Shown piece after piece: positions 7,733 to 16,925 of a stretch of DNA of 62,130 nucleotides. This DNA is from Verrucomicrobiota bacterium (GTDB taxonomy: Bacteria > Verrucomicrobiota > Verrucomicrobiia > JADLBR01). The notes under the pieces are model-generated. The model did no database searches. It saw nothing but the letters and a program-made list of their open reading frames with translations, and was not told the origin of the DNA. Both the position numbers and the translations under genes were made by a program. Where the stretch lies: NCBI GenBank assembly GCA_029560585.1, contig JAKQKQ010000159.1:1-62130 (forward strand). Reading direction: 5' to 3'. How positions within the stretch are numbered: the first letter of the stretch is position 1; each line of letters opens with the position of its first letter.

Positions 7733-9433
7733 TTACTTCCTCGCCGCGGGGGTGGGCCAGGCGGACAACAGTTCGTCCAGATCCAGCGACACGATCTTCG
7801 CCGTGCCGCCGCGTGCCACGAACTCTGGCGCAATCGGTGCATCAGGCACCGGGATGTGCGAGAACGCGCCGAACCTCTTTCCGTCGTCTGTAAAAACTTC
7901 CACCAGAGCGCGATCACTGAGCAGGCGGAATCGCACGCGGCCGTCTTTGACCGGCATGGGCATCGCCGCCTTGCCGCTGACGAGGCTCTGCTTGGCCACC
8001 TCGATCACAAAGGGCGTTCCGCGGATGCTCAATTCAATCTCCCTCGCGGTGTTGACGCCGATCTCGGCGCGCATGTCGAAGAACTCCGATTGCACATCCT
8101 CCATCGGGAAGCCCTTGTCGTCGAGCACGCCTGCCGCGATGTGGTGATGCCTCGCGCGGAGCGATTCGATCTCGCGCACCGGCTGCCACGCGAGCCTTGG
8201 GCCCTTCTCTGTTGGGCCGAGAGTCAGATCACACGGAAAGTTCATCATCTGGCTGAAGGGCATGCCCGCGAAGGCCGCGTCACTCATGCGCGCCCAGCCG
8301 AGCTGCACCACGCGGCCACCGGGCATGTCGCTGAAGGTTTGCCCTGCATAAAACGCGCCGCCGTAAGGGCCGTGAAGCATGCCGCTGCGCGGAGTGAACC
8401 TGTGCCCGTCGAAGTCACCCACCTGATATTCGCCGCTGCCGCCGTGCACGATCCACATTGTCTCGCCCGTGCCCTCGACCTTCATCGGGAACAAATCCGG
8501 GCACTCGTAGAAGCCCGCGATGCGGCTTGCGGAGGTCCACTGTTTCAAGTCCGGCGAGGTAAATATGCCCAGCTCGCCCGTTCTTCTCTTCGGGTCCTTC
8601 GGATCAACGGGCAGCTTCTTCCCGCGCGGCGTGCAGTGCAAGATCATCACCCACCGCTGCGTTGGCTGGTGCCAGAAGACTTTGGGATCGCGGTTGTTGT
8701 GCTCCACTTCCGGCAGCACGGGATTGCCCTCGAACTTCGTCCACGTGCAGCCACGGTCGTTGCTGTAGGCGAGGCATTGTGCGCGAGGCGGTCCGGTCGC
8801 GGTGTAAATGAGCACAAGCGGTGGTTCGCTTCCGCGCTGAAAGCCCGACGTGTTCTTCCAATCCACGACGCCCGAGCCCGAGAACATCATGCCTTCCTCG
8901 TCCGCATGGATCGCGATAGGGAGCTCCTGCCAGCGCACGAGATCGCGGCTCACCGCATGGCCCCAGCTCTTGCTGCCGCTTTTCACGCCGTAGGGATGCA
9001 ACTGGTAGAATAGGTGATACTCGCCGCCGAAGTACAGCAGGCCGTTCGGATCGTTGAGCCGCCCGCGGATCGAGCTGAAATGAAACTGTGGCCGCAGCCT
9101 CTCCGAATAGACCGGCTCGCGCGCCTTGACCTCATCCCCGCACTCGATCGCGGCAATCGCTGCCGCCGGACCGCGCAACGTTGCCTCCTTCCCCCGCCAT
9201 GGCGACACATCCACGAACACCCACAGATCCGGCGCCTTACTCGCCACCTCGACTTCACACTCCCGCACCGTCTTCCCCGCGACCTCCAGTCGCACCATCT
9301 GCTTCGGCTCACCATTGCTGATGGGGATGTTGAGGAGTCTTCCGCCGAGTTGTAACGGGCGAGTCGATTCCACCTGTCCGCGAGCTTGTGAGAGGAAGAT
9401 GAGCGCGAGGATGGTCGATCGGATGAGGTTCAC
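7733..9433 (-). CDS. GH32 fructan hydrolase (levanase/inulinase-like), secreted
   Basis: Glycoside hydrolase family 32, which cleaves beta-fructosidic bonds in levan, inulin or sucrose. The diagnostic motifs are in order: LNDPNG near residue 127 (nucleophile Asp), MMFSGSGVVD, NNRDPKVFW (transition-state Asp) and FYECPDLFP (acid/base Glu). The C-terminal beta-sandwich follows from about residue 410. I place the start at GTG 9433, giving NLIRSTILALIFLSQARG as signal peptide. The frame stays open to 9616, but that extra part crosses a palindromic intergenic repeat. The 80-residue stretch between signal and catalytic domain is an extra beta-rich module seen in some secreted members. It stands alone between a RAYT remnant and a sulfatase. 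Confidence 0.9.
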   Translation of the reverse strand: MNLIRSTILALIFLSQARGQVESTRPLQLGGRLLNIPISNGEPKQMVRLEVAGKTVRECEVEVASKAPDLWVFVDVSPWRGKEATLRGPAAAIAAIECGDEVKAREPVYSERLRPQFHFSSIRGRLNDPNGLLYFGGEYHLFYQLHPYGVKSGSKSWGHAVSRDLVRWQELPIAIHADEEGMMFSGSGVVDWKNTSGFQRGSEPPLVLIYTATGPPRAQCLAYSNDRGCTWTKFEGNPVLPEVEHNNRDPKVFWHQPTQRWVMILHCTPRGKKLPVDPKDPKRRTGELGIFTSPDLKQWTSASRIAGFYECPDLFPMKVEGTGETMWIVHGGSGEYQVGDFDGHRFTPRSGMLHGPYGGAFYAGQTFSDMPGGRVVQLGWARMSDAAFAGMPFSQMMNFPCDLTLGPTEKGPRLAWQPVREIESLRARHHHIAAGVLDDKGFPMEDVQSEFFDMRAEIGVNTAREIELSIRGTPFVIEVAKQSLVSGKAAMPMPVKDGRVRFRLLSDRALVEVFTDDGKRFGAFSHIPVPDAPIAPEFVARGGTAKIVSLDLDELLSAWPTPAARK

Positions 9434-9488
9434 AAACTGGCATTTCAGCAGAAAGGGGTCTGGCGAGAATGGCGCCAAGACAAGCAGG

Positions 9489-9538
9489 GTGGCGGAGGCG
9501 TCTCGCCTCCAGGCCAGCGGCGGGACGCCGCTGCCACG
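9489..9538. repeat. Palindromic intergenic repeat
   Basis: Two nested hairpins: GGTGGCGGAGGCGTC with TCTCGCCTCC, then CAGCGGCGGGACGCCGCTG, ending in GCCAC that pairs with the opening GTGGC. It lies upstream of the GH32 gene. The same style of repeat (gene-end hairpins rich in GGGACGCC) recurs at 39,029-39,100. Confidence 0.6.
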
Positions 9539-9640
9539 ATCCCAAACGCCTCTCTTATCGTAGCGCAATTCGGGCCAGCCCTCGATTCTCGACATCGCAC
9601 GTTTTGCGCCAGCCATTGGTGTGGCCCGCGGCTTCGTCGT

Positions 9641-11227
9641 TCAATCCAGCGGGGCCTTCTCGAAATCGGTATCGTTGACCCAGCCGGCCTTGATTTTTTC
9701 GCCGCGCATATAGCGCTCGTAGAAGCCGCGGTGCGCAGGATTCGCGTACGGTTCCGCCTCGAACACGCCCCCGTTGCCGAACATCCGCGGATCCTCCTGC
9801 GCCTTGAGTTCGTCGAAGAGCTGCCCCTTGAGCCGGGCCTTGCGCTCCTGCTGGTCGGGCTGGGCGGCGAGATTCGTGATGCAGTCCGGATCTTTCGCCA
9901 GGTCGTAAAGTTCTTCCCTCACGCGCTTGCCGAAGCACATGGCCCAGTATTTGTCCCGCGGGTCCTTGCGGTGCGCGTCCAAAATGAAAGTCTTCGTCGC
10001 GCCGCCATCGGTGTTGAGATAGCCCGCCTCCGGATTGCCCACGGGCCAGCGCGTTGGCTCAAAGTTGTTCATGTAGAGCCAGCCGTCCTGGAGGATGCTC
10101 CGGATGGGGTAACCCCAGTCGTGCGGACGGCCGGTGTCATGTCGTTCCTGCCCGAGCAGCACGTGATCGCGCGCCGGATTCACGCGCCCGGCCTTTTCCG
10201 AGGCGAAGATGTCCGTGAGGCTGCGGCCCGCGGGGGGCGCCATGCCGGTCTGGTCCCATTTCAGGCCCGCGACATCGATGAACGTCGGCGCGAAATCGAT
10301 GAAGCTCACGTAGTCGGTGACGACGCGGCCCGGCGCGCGGATGCCCCGCTTCCACATCGCGGCGAGCGGCATGTGATTGGAGACCTCGTACTCGTTCCCC
10401 TTCGCGCGCGGAAAGGGCATGCCGTTGTCGGAGGTCACCAGGATCAGCGTGTTGTCCAGCGAGCCGCGCCTCTCAAGATCGGCGAGCATGCGGCCAAGGT
10501 GCGCGTCGAAGTGCTCGACCTCGAGCGCGTAGTCGAGCATATCGTTTCGCACGACTTCATTATCGGGCCAATAGCCCGGTACCCTCTCGATGTCGCCGAT
10601 CTTCTTGCCGCCGATGGATGCACCCGTGCCATATTCGTAGGCGCGGTGCGGCTCGACGCTCCCATACCAGAAGCACCAAGGCTGGCCCTTCGGCGCGGCG
10701 TCGAGGAAGTCCGAGAAGTTGGCGGCATAGTCATTCTTGTTGATGCCCGAGGTGGGCGGGGGCGCGGTGCGCTTATTGAAGGGCCGCCCGGCCATCTCGC
10801 GGGGCTTGCCATCGGCATCGTTCGCGACGCCCGGCGCCCAACCCTTGCATGTCATCCCAACAAAATAGCCGTGGCCCGAGAGCGCCTCGGCGTACGTCTT
10901 GAATTCCGGCGGGAAGAATGCCACGTGGTTGCACGCGGCCTTGAGCTGCCAGGAGTTTCGCCCCGTGAGGATGCATGCGCGCGACGGGGCGCACTTCGCG
11001 TTGGGCGTGTACGCGTTGGCGAACAGCACGCCCTCCCGCGCCACGCGATCGAAGCCGGGGGTGCGGACCCACTTGCAGCCGTACGCCCCGGCATGCGGAT
11101 GCGACCAGTCGTCGGCGATGGCGAAGAGTATGTTGGGCCTGCCCGTGACGGTGGCGGGAGTCTCTCCGGAACAAGCGCAGGCGATGGCGAGCAACTGGGC
11201 GACAAGGAAAGGTGCCTTTTTTATCAT
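9641..11227 (-). CDS. Secreted sulfatase, N-sulfoglucosamine sulfohydrolase-like
   Basis: Sulfatase of about 528 residues. After an export signal ([21 protein letters not shown], with a possible lipobox at AIAC) comes [21 protein letters not shown] and then [13 protein letters not shown], in which Cys79 is the formylglycine position of the C-x-P-S-R signature. [19 protein letters not shown] supplies the conserved Asp-Asn pair. The overall layout, with [11 protein letters not shown]-like and [17 protein letters not shown] segments, is closest to heparan N-sulfatase-type members, but substrate assignment inside this family is unsafe. ATG at 11227 is chosen over 11260 because it starts directly at the signal peptide. 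It follows the next sulfatase by four bases and is probably co-transcribed with it. Confidence 0.9.
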   Translation of the reverse strand: MIKKAPFLVAQLLAIACACSGETPATVTGRPNILFAIADDWSHPHAGAYGCKWVRTPGFDRVAREGVLFANAYTPNAKCAPSRACILTGRNSWQLKAACNHVAFFPPEFKTYAEALSGHGYFVGMTCKGWAPGVANDADGKPREMAGRPFNKRTAPPPTSGINKNDYAANFSDFLDAAPKGQPWCFWYGSVEPHRAYEYGTGASIGGKKIGDIERVPGYWPDNEVVRNDMLDYALEVEHFDAHLGRMLADLERRGSLDNTLILVTSDNGMPFPRAKGNEYEVSNHMPLAAMWKRGIRAPGRVVTDYVSFIDFAPTFIDVAGLKWDQTGMAPPAGRSLTDIFASEKAGRVNPARDHVLLGQERHDTGRPHDWGYPIRSILQDGWLYMNNFEPTRWPVGNPEAGYLNTDGGATKTFILDAHRKDPRDKYWAMCFGKRVREELYDLAKDPDCITNLAAQPDQQERKARLKGQLFDELKAQEDPRMFGNGGVFEAEPYANPAHRGFYERYMRGEKIKAGWVNDTDFEKAPLD

Positions 11228-11231
11228 CGGT

Positions 11232-13115
11232 TCACTCCTGATCGGACTCTCGTTTTCCAAACTCTATCCAGGCCGGCACGTATTTCACCATCCGGTCAAA
11301 GAAGGTGGCAACGGGATCCTTGAGGTTCATACCGGCGGCCCGGATCGACGGCAATGCCGGTTTTGCCGCCGCCCCAAAACGGTCCAGGACATTCATCGCG
11401 GCGAGCCTCACGAGCGGGGCGTCATGTTTCAGCGCGTCCGTCAGCACGGGCAGGGCGGCGGCGTGGTCGCCGAGATTGCCGATGGCTTCGGCGGCCGCGA
11501 TGCGCACGCTGGGCGATGGATCGGCCATCGCCCGACGAAGCTCGACCTCGGCGGGCCTCGCCCCGTCGCGCAGCGCCACCAGGCCGATCGCGCCCCACCA
11601 GCGCACCGCGGCATCCTTGTCCCCCAGCAACCTGACGAGTTCCGGAACGCGACCGACGTCCATTCGGTTGGCCACCTCCGCCGCGGCCAGCAGTTTGGGC
11701 AACGGGTTCTTCCTCGCGTCGGTGGCGATCTCGTAGGGCGTGCTGCCATCGACGCGGACGACCATCTCGTGCTCGGGCAACAGGCCCAGGTCGCCCGTCT
11801 CGGTCATCCAGCGCGCACACTCGGCCCGCAGTCGCTCCAGCGCGCCACGGCACGACTCGCTGGCGGCGAGGTTGTTGACCTGATAGGGGTCCGCCTCCGT
11901 GTCGTAGAGTTCCTCGACGGGCTTGGTCGTCTGGAAGTAGCGCGCGGCGGGACCGGTGAGTCTGCCGTCGTCGGCGAGCCGTCGCCAGGCCCTCATCGTG
12001 GGCATGGCCTCGGTATAGCTGACGAACTGCGACCACGTGAGGTGCGGCATGAAATTGCGGTGATACTGGTAGCGCGGGTCGCGCACGACCCGCACGATGT
12101 CGAACCGCTCCGCCATCCGGTCGCGGATGGCGTGGACGTACTCACGCGGTCTGGCAGCCCCCTCTCCAAGGAACGCCAAGCCCTGCATGTGCGCGGGCAC
12201 TGTCACCCCGCACAGCGCGAGTATCGTGGGCGCGAAATCCACGAAACTGACCATGCGGTCGGTGGTGGCGCCGGGCGCGGCGGGTGCGAGATGCCTCCAT
12301 TTCTCCGGGAAACGGACCATCAGCGGCACGTGGATGCCACCCTCCCAGATCCACTTTTTCATGCTGGGCAGGCCGGTCCCGTTGTCGCCGAAGAAGAAGA
12401 CGATGGTGTCCTCCGCGAGGCCCCCCTCCTCGAGTTCCCTGAGCCTGTCTCCGATCTGGTAATCCATCGCCGTGATGTTGTCGTAGTAGCGGGCCCAGTC
12501 TCGGCGCACCTCGGGCATATCGGGATGAAATGGCGGGACGGGCGCCCCCGCGGGATCGTGGCGCTGGTCGGGCGCAAGGCGTCGCGTGTTCTGCTGATAC
12601 TTCGGTTCGGGCACCCGGATCTGGCCCTCGTGGCAGACCTCGTGATTGAACACCGCGAAGAACGGCTGGCCCGGCCCCCGATCCTTATAGTGCGCCTTCC
12701 GGCTGCATTCGTCCCACGCCGTCGCCGGCACCGGAAAATTGTAATCGGTCTTGGCGTTGTTGGAGCAGTAATAGCCCGCCGCGCGGAGGTATTCGGTGAA
12801 GCATTTCACGCTGGGTGGCAGCGCCGTGCTCGAGCGCATCCCCTGACTGCCGAGCCGCGTCGGAAAAACGCCGGTGATTAGGCACGAGCGATTGGGCGCA
12901 CAGACGCCGGTGATCCCAAATGCGCGAGTGTACCGCACGGCGCCGGCCGCGAACCGGTCGAGGGTCGGTGTGACGGCGTACTTGTCGCCATAGCAGCCGA
13001 GGTTCGGGCAGATATCCTCGGCGGTGAGCCAGAGGATATTCGGCCTCGCCGTCTCGGCCGCGGACAACTGCGCCGCCCAAAGGGTCAGGACGATGGCGAC
13101 AATGGCGGGCTTCAT
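11232..13115 (-). CDS. Secreted sulfatase with C-terminal HEAT repeats
   Basis: A 627-residue protein with signal peptide [19 protein letters not shown], then a sulfatase domain ([36 protein letters not shown]). The formylglycine site is [12 protein letters not shown]: Cys72 and Arg76 are kept but the usual Ser is Asn (C-A-P-N-R). From about residue 480 to 610 there are HEAT-like repeats ([57 protein letters not shown]). Sulfatase plus HEAT is a combination known from PVC genomes. The repeats probably hold a partner or substrate. It is the upstream partner of the N-sulfatase-like gene, with its stop only a few bases before that start. Confidence 0.9.
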   Translation of the reverse strand: MKPAIVAIVLTLWAAQLSAAETARPNILWLTAEDICPNLGCYGDKYAVTPTLDRFAAGAVRYTRAFGITGVCAPNRSCLITGVFPTRLGSQGMRSSTALPPSVKCFTEYLRAAGYYCSNNAKTDYNFPVPATAWDECSRKAHYKDRGPGQPFFAVFNHEVCHEGQIRVPEPKYQQNTRRLAPDQRHDPAGAPVPPFHPDMPEVRRDWARYYDNITAMDYQIGDRLRELEEGGLAEDTIVFFFGDNGTGLPSMKKWIWEGGIHVPLMVRFPEKWRHLAPAAPGATTDRMVSFVDFAPTILALCGVTVPAHMQGLAFLGEGAARPREYVHAIRDRMAERFDIVRVVRDPRYQYHRNFMPHLTWSQFVSYTEAMPTMRAWRRLADDGRLTGPAARYFQTTKPVEELYDTEADPYQVNNLAASESCRGALERLRAECARWMTETGDLGLLPEHEMVVRVDGSTPYEIATDARKNPLPKLLAAAEVANRMDVGRVPELVRLLGDKDAAVRWWGAIGLVALRDGARPAEVELRRAMADPSPSVRIAAAEAIGNLGDHAAALPVLTDALKHDAPLVRLAAMNVLDRFGAAAKPALPSIRAAGMNLKDPVATFFDRMVKYVPAWIEFGKRESDQE

Positions 13116-13683
13116 AAATCGGTCTGGCTCACATTATACGGTGAGGTCGCACGGGAGCAATCAGGCTAAATCGTGGACCTCGGGCGACACCTTGAAGAAT
13201 CCGCCCGCACATCATCGTCTCTGATGCGCGGCGGGACGGCGCCGAGGGTGATGGGTTGGCGGACAGGATTGTCCGCCCCACGGTCTTGGGCGCGGCGTGA
13301 AATTTCAGGTCGGCCCCGCCGCGCGCCGGATTATTCATGGTGAAACTTCTGAGGGCGGTGGCGTTTTGGACTGCGGTGGCAGAGCGAAGCGGCGGCACCG
13401 CTTTTGCCTCCGGCGGAGCCGAAGCCGATGGTCCCGGCCCGCGCTTCGCGCGCCGCCAAAGCGGTGGCGCCGTCCGGCGGTTGCCGGACTCTGCCACCGC
13501 AGTCCAAAACCTTCGAGGCCCGGATCCTGGGTCGGGGCACGAGCCGGGCCCGCGAACAGCGCCCGAAGTTTCCGACAACCTCGCACCGATCCCCGTCGTT
13601 CCGATACACTTGATTCGGCGCGACCTATATCTCCCAGCGGATTGCCCCGGCATCGAAGAGACGCTGCAGCGATCGGGACTTGT
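13116..13683. other. Long intergenic region with palindromic repeats, no gene
   Basis: A 568-base gap between the sialidase-like and HEAT-sulfatase genes. Open frames exist on both strands but are low-complexity and rich in Arg, Gly and Ala, as expected from GC-rich repeats. The right half is the inverted-repeat element listed separately. At 13324-13347 is a motif (ATTCATGG followed by GAAACT) also present near 21,013-21,037, so it is part of another repeat family. Promoters for the minus-strand sulfatase pair should lie in the left part. Confidence 0.6.
13363..13510. repeat. Large inverted-repeat element (about 148 bp)
   Basis: Perfect 22-base arms at 13363-13384 and 13489-13510 (GTTTTGGACTGCGGTGGCAG... 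facing its complement). Inside them a second arm pair follows at once (GGCACCGCTTT near 13394 against AAAGCGGTGGCG near 13458). The whole element would fold into one long hairpin. It resembles short non-autonomous palindromic elements scattered in PVC genomes. Only one copy of this family is in the window. Confidence 0.7.
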
Positions 13684-14859
13684 CTATTCGACCGCCATGC
13701 TCGCGATGGGTATGATGGCCAGTTCGCCGCTGTTGTGGTTTCCGGGGCGACCGCCGTTGTTAGAGTAGCCGACGTAAAGTTTGCCTTCGTGCTCGGTGGC
13801 GCAGGGATAGGACAGGCCGGCCCGTTCGTGCGATTCGCCGGGGCCATCGGGAAATCGCGCCGGGCGGATGACGAACACCTTGCGGAACAGCGGCTCGCCC
13901 GGCCGAGCCACGGCTATGGTCAACGGGTGGCGGCGACCGCCGCTATTGGCGGTGGTCGTGCAGATGAGGTATCGCTGGCCGGTGCTGAGCATCCCCGCGC
14001 AGGGTTTCGATGTCGCCATCGGCAGGTTACTCGGCGCAGACTTGGTCCAGGTGCGTCCGTAATCCGAGCTCGCCGCGGCAAGCGCCAGCGCCTTCTCGCC
14101 AAAGCGCGCGATGTTCACCACACGCGGGCCGTCCACGATGACGGCGGACTCGCCCCACATCTTCATTCCCGCCGGGGCCGGAATGCCAACGAGGTCCCAC
14201 TTGGTCAGATCATCTCCGTGGCTGATGGCGACGGCCGCGGGGTTGAGGGTCTTCTCCGAAAACTGCCTCGCGAGGATGCCCGGCAGGATCCAGTTGCCAT
14301 CGGCCATCCGCACCGGGGGGTTCAGGGGCCAGAAGCCACGCCCGATGACGACGCCCCGGGGCCGCCATGTCCCGCTGCCCTCATCCAGCGAGTAGGCGCG
14401 GGTGTGGATGTTGCCCATCTTGCCGTGGAACGCCCCGTGGAAGGCCCACAGGGTTCCGCCATGCGAAAGAAAAACGCCGTGGCTGACGGCGAGATCCGTC
14501 GCTTCGGTGCCGGTATCAATGGTGAAAACGTCACCCCATGTCCTGCCACCGTCTTCACTCACACGGCCACGGGCCTCTTCCGAGGCGGTGTTCTCGGCGC
14601 CCTTGTTGTGGCCGAACGAGGCGTAGAGTTTTCCCTTGTGCCAGGCCAGGCTAATGCCGTGCAGCCACGAATAGCCGTCCTTGTCGGGCTCATACCCCTT
14701 GATTATGTGAAACTCCACACCTTTCAGTGCCGGAATGTCGGCGCTCTCCGGCACGGGGATCGCGTCATCCCAGAGCCGGAACGGCGCGTCGGCGCTCCCC
14801 GAAGCAAATGCGGCGGACACGAGCAAAAGGCAGAGGCTGGGTATCATGGCGGGGATCAT
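13684..14859 (-). CDS. Secreted sialidase-like (BNR/Asp-box) glycosidase
   Basis: 391 residues with signal peptide (MIPAMIPSLCLLLVSAAFA). Two Asp-box motifs, SEDGGRTWG and SSDYGRTWT, mark a six-bladed beta-propeller of the sialidase/neuraminidase superfamily, and GYSNNGGRPGNHNSGELAI closes the propeller. Proteins of this type are often called exo-alpha-sialidase, but many act on other sugars or have no proven activity. Its ATG overlaps the stop of the upstream sulfatase (ATGA at 14859-14856), so the two are translationally coupled and likely act on the same glycan in the periplasm or outside. Confidence 0.82.
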   Translation of the reverse strand: MIPAMIPSLCLLLVSAAFASGSADAPFRLWDDAIPVPESADIPALKGVEFHIIKGYEPDKDGYSWLHGISLAWHKGKLYASFGHNKGAENTASEEARGRVSEDGGRTWGDVFTIDTGTEATDLAVSHGVFLSHGGTLWAFHGAFHGKMGNIHTRAYSLDEGSGTWRPRGVVIGRGFWPLNPPVRMADGNWILPGILARQFSEKTLNPAAVAISHGDDLTKWDLVGIPAPAGMKMWGESAVIVDGPRVVNIARFGEKALALAAASSDYGRTWTKSAPSNLPMATSKPCAGMLSTGQRYLICTTTANSGGRRHPLTIAVARPGEPLFRKVFVIRPARFPDGPGESHERAGLSYPCATEHEGKLYVGYSNNGGRPGNHNSGELAIIPIASMAVE

Positions 14860-16925
14860 TTAGGGGCATCGAAGCGCCAAACGCACGGTTCGCCCTGGGC
14901 GGGGCGCATTTCGATGGACTGGATCGCGATGTCACCGGCGTCTCTCGGCGGGGTGAGGCGGAGGTGGATAAGACGTCCCTGGACCGGCAGTTCGGCCCTG
15001 GCCTCCTGCCAGCCGTCTCCCGTGGGCCAGTCAAAGCTGACGGTTTGCCCGGGCGGGAAATCCGCTTGGCCTTGCGCGCGCCACGCAATCGAAGCGGTGC
15101 CGCCTTTTGAAGAGCGCGCTCGAATCACCAAACTCACGGGGCCGGGCAGATCGAGTCCTGTCCGGGCGAGGAATGGCCTCGCGTTCGGCGCGGCCTTGGC
15201 GTCGGGCTTAATGACCAGCGCGCCATCCTTCACGAGCAGCGTCCCAGTGCGGCAGATCCAGCCCTGCACGCTGCCGGGTGGATCGGCGGCCTTTCCCGGT
15301 GCCACAGTTGTCGCGAGCGCGGCATAGCGGGGGTCGATGTGGTCCGCGAAGAACTTGGCATCCTCCTTCACGACCATCGTCGGTAATCCGGTGGGCTGCA
15401 GGGCGTCGCACCAGGCTTTGAGCTTCGCGTCGAGGCGGGCGGCGATTTCCCCGTGTTCGGCAATCAGGTTCCGGGTCTCTTCCCCGGGTGTGGTGACGTC
15501 GAACAGGAAGCGCTCCGTCGCACCGAGGCGGATGAGCTTCCAGGGGAACTCCAGGATGGCGGCCTGACTCCGCCATCGCCAGTACAGCACCTGGTGCGGG
15601 GCGGCCTTGTTCTCGCCGGTGAGGAACGGCATGAGATCGACGCCGTCGAGCCTGTCGTCGTGGGGCAGGCCGGCGAGGGCCACGGCGGTGGAGGCCACGT
15701 CGAGGCTGATGACCGGGTGTTCGTACACGACGCCCGCGGGGATCGTGCCCGGCCACGCGGCGACGAATGGCGTGCGGATGCCGCCGTCGGTCAGCATGCC
15801 CTTCTCGCCCACCAGCGGCAGGTTCAGCGATCCATCCCACGCGCCCTCCTTCGTGGGCGCGCCGTTGTCACCGATAAAAAAGATCAGCGTTTTCTTCTCC
15901 GCTCCGATCGCGCGAAGCTTCTCACGGATCTGGCCGAGGCCGTCGTCCATCGCGGCGATCATCGCGAGCGCCTGGCGTCTCTGGAGCGGCAGGTGCGCGG
16001 GCGTCTTTGAGAACCACGGCTCCGGGGACTCGAGGGGCACGTGCGGCGCGAACCACGCCAGGTAGAGAAACCAGGGTTGCTCCGGCCTCGCTGCACGGCG
16101 ATCAAGGAACGACAACGCCGCCTCCGTCTGGACCACGATGCGGAAGCGGTCGTCGGCGACGAGCCTGGGCGCATCCGCGAACGGCTTCCCATCCAGGCCA
16201 TGGGAGGCATAGAACGACCGCATTTCGCCGCGCCAGTATTCGTCGAAGCCCTGCGCGTGGGGCATGTGGTCGGGCATCACGCGCATCTTTTTGGGGACCC
16301 TTCTGTCGCCGCCGATGTCCAGGTGCCACTTGCCGACGTGTCCGGTGACATAGCCCGCGGGTTTCAGACGCTCCGCGATGGTCAACTCCTCCAGCGGCAG
16401 CGGGCCCTTGGTGTTGTCCTCCACGCCAAAGCGCGTCTGATACCGCCCCGTGATCACCCCGGCGCGCGAGGGCACGCACTGCGGCGCGCTCACGTAGCCG
16501 CGCGCGAACCGCACCCCATCGGCGGCCAGGCGATCGAGATTCGGCGTACGGATGTCCTTGTCCACGCCCTGCGCGCCGAGGTCGGCCCATCCGTGGTCGT
16601 CGGAGTAGATCAGCAGGACATTCGGCCTGGGCGCGCCGGCGGAAAAACCAACCGCGGACAGGGTCGCCACGAGCGCGATGGTTAGCCTGCATATTTCACG
16701 CTTCCGCGTGAAATATGCAGGCTCAAAGGAAAACCGCGCTCCGGAAAACGCGATTCTGGAGGGTCTGGGTCCACCGGTCCGCGAAACACACTCTGCATCC
16801 GCTAAAAAGCCCAGTCTTTGCCTGACCTTTCCCAATAGATGGTTTTCATGGCGCGGTTTTCCCAGAGCCCGGAATTTCACAGCCGACAGACTGTGAAATA
16901 TCCGGGTTAGCAAAGTCCGAATCAT
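14856..16925 (-). CDS. Secreted sulfatase with in-frame repeat insertion in its signal peptide
   Basis: ATG at 16925 follows a good ribosome-binding site (TAGGAGAG). The first residues MIRTLL and the later TIALVATLSAVGFSAG together form a perfect signal peptide, but 75 codons of foreign sequence (16680-16911) separate them. The sulfatase core is intact: NVLLIYSDDHGWADLG, CVPSRAGVITGR with Cys150 as the formylglycine site, GKWHLDIGG, FFIGDNGAPTKEG. About 130 extra residues at the C-terminus (from KFFADHIDPRYAAL on) form a beta-rich module. Whether the protein is still exported is doubtful. The frame is open to 17291, but that part is repeats. Coupled to the sialidase-like gene by an ATGA overlap. 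Confidence 0.88.
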   Translation of the reverse strand: MIRTLLTRIFHSLSAVKFRALGKPRHENHLLGKVRQRLGFLADAECVSRTGGPRPSRIAFSGARFSFEPAYFTRKREICRLTIALVATLSAVGFSAGAPRPNVLLIYSDDHGWADLGAQGVDKDIRTPNLDRLAADGVRFARGYVSAPQCVPSRAGVITGRYQTRFGVEDNTKGPLPLEELTIAERLKPAGYVTGHVGKWHLDIGGDRRVPKKMRVMPDHMPHAQGFDEYWRGEMRSFYASHGLDGKPFADAPRLVADDRFRIVVQTEAALSFLDRRAARPEQPWFLYLAWFAPHVPLESPEPWFSKTPAHLPLQRRQALAMIAAMDDGLGQIREKLRAIGAEKKTLIFFIGDNGAPTKEGAWDGSLNLPLVGEKGMLTDGGIRTPFVAAWPGTIPAGVVYEHPVISLDVASTAVALAGLPHDDRLDGVDLMPFLTGENKAAPHQVLYWRWRSQAAILEFPWKLIRLGATERFLFDVTTPGEETRNLIAEHGEIAARLDAKLKAWCDALQPTGLPTMVVKEDAKFFADHIDPRYAALATTVAPGKAADPPGSVQGWICRTGTLLVKDGALVIKPDAKAAPNARPFLARTGLDLPGPVSLVIRARSSKGGTASIAWRAQGQADFPPGQTVSFDWPTGDGWQEARAELPVQGRLIHLRLTPPRDAGDIAIQSIEMRPAQGEPCVWRFDAPK
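16680..16911 (-). repeat. 225-bp interspersed element inside the sulfatase signal peptide
   Basis: Bounded by the direct repeat GGTTAGC (16680-16686 and 16905-16911). Removing one repeat copy plus the interior (225 bases) restores the reading MIRTLLTIALVATLSAVGF. One end folds as GCCTGCATATTTCACGC / GCGTGAAATATGCAGGC; the other as ATTTCACAG / CTGTGAAAT. The same element, about 90% alike by eye, starts at 61,959 on the plus strand. It is the size of a REPIN or MITE and carries no transposase. Length divisible by three and no stop in the sulfatase frame. Confidence 0.85.

Noticed and set aside
9434-9616. Upstream extension of the GH32 gene
   Set aside because: It crosses a palindromic intergenic repeat and would bury the signal peptide; GTG at 9433 gives a proper signal.
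9731-12881. Long plus-strand frames opposite the two sulfatases
   Set aside because: Shadow frames; the minus strand carries complete sulfatase motifs.
13129-13653. 174-residue minus-strand frame and similar ones in the gap
   Set aside because: They run through the large inverted repeat and are Arg/Ser/Pro-rich; no ribosome-binding site.
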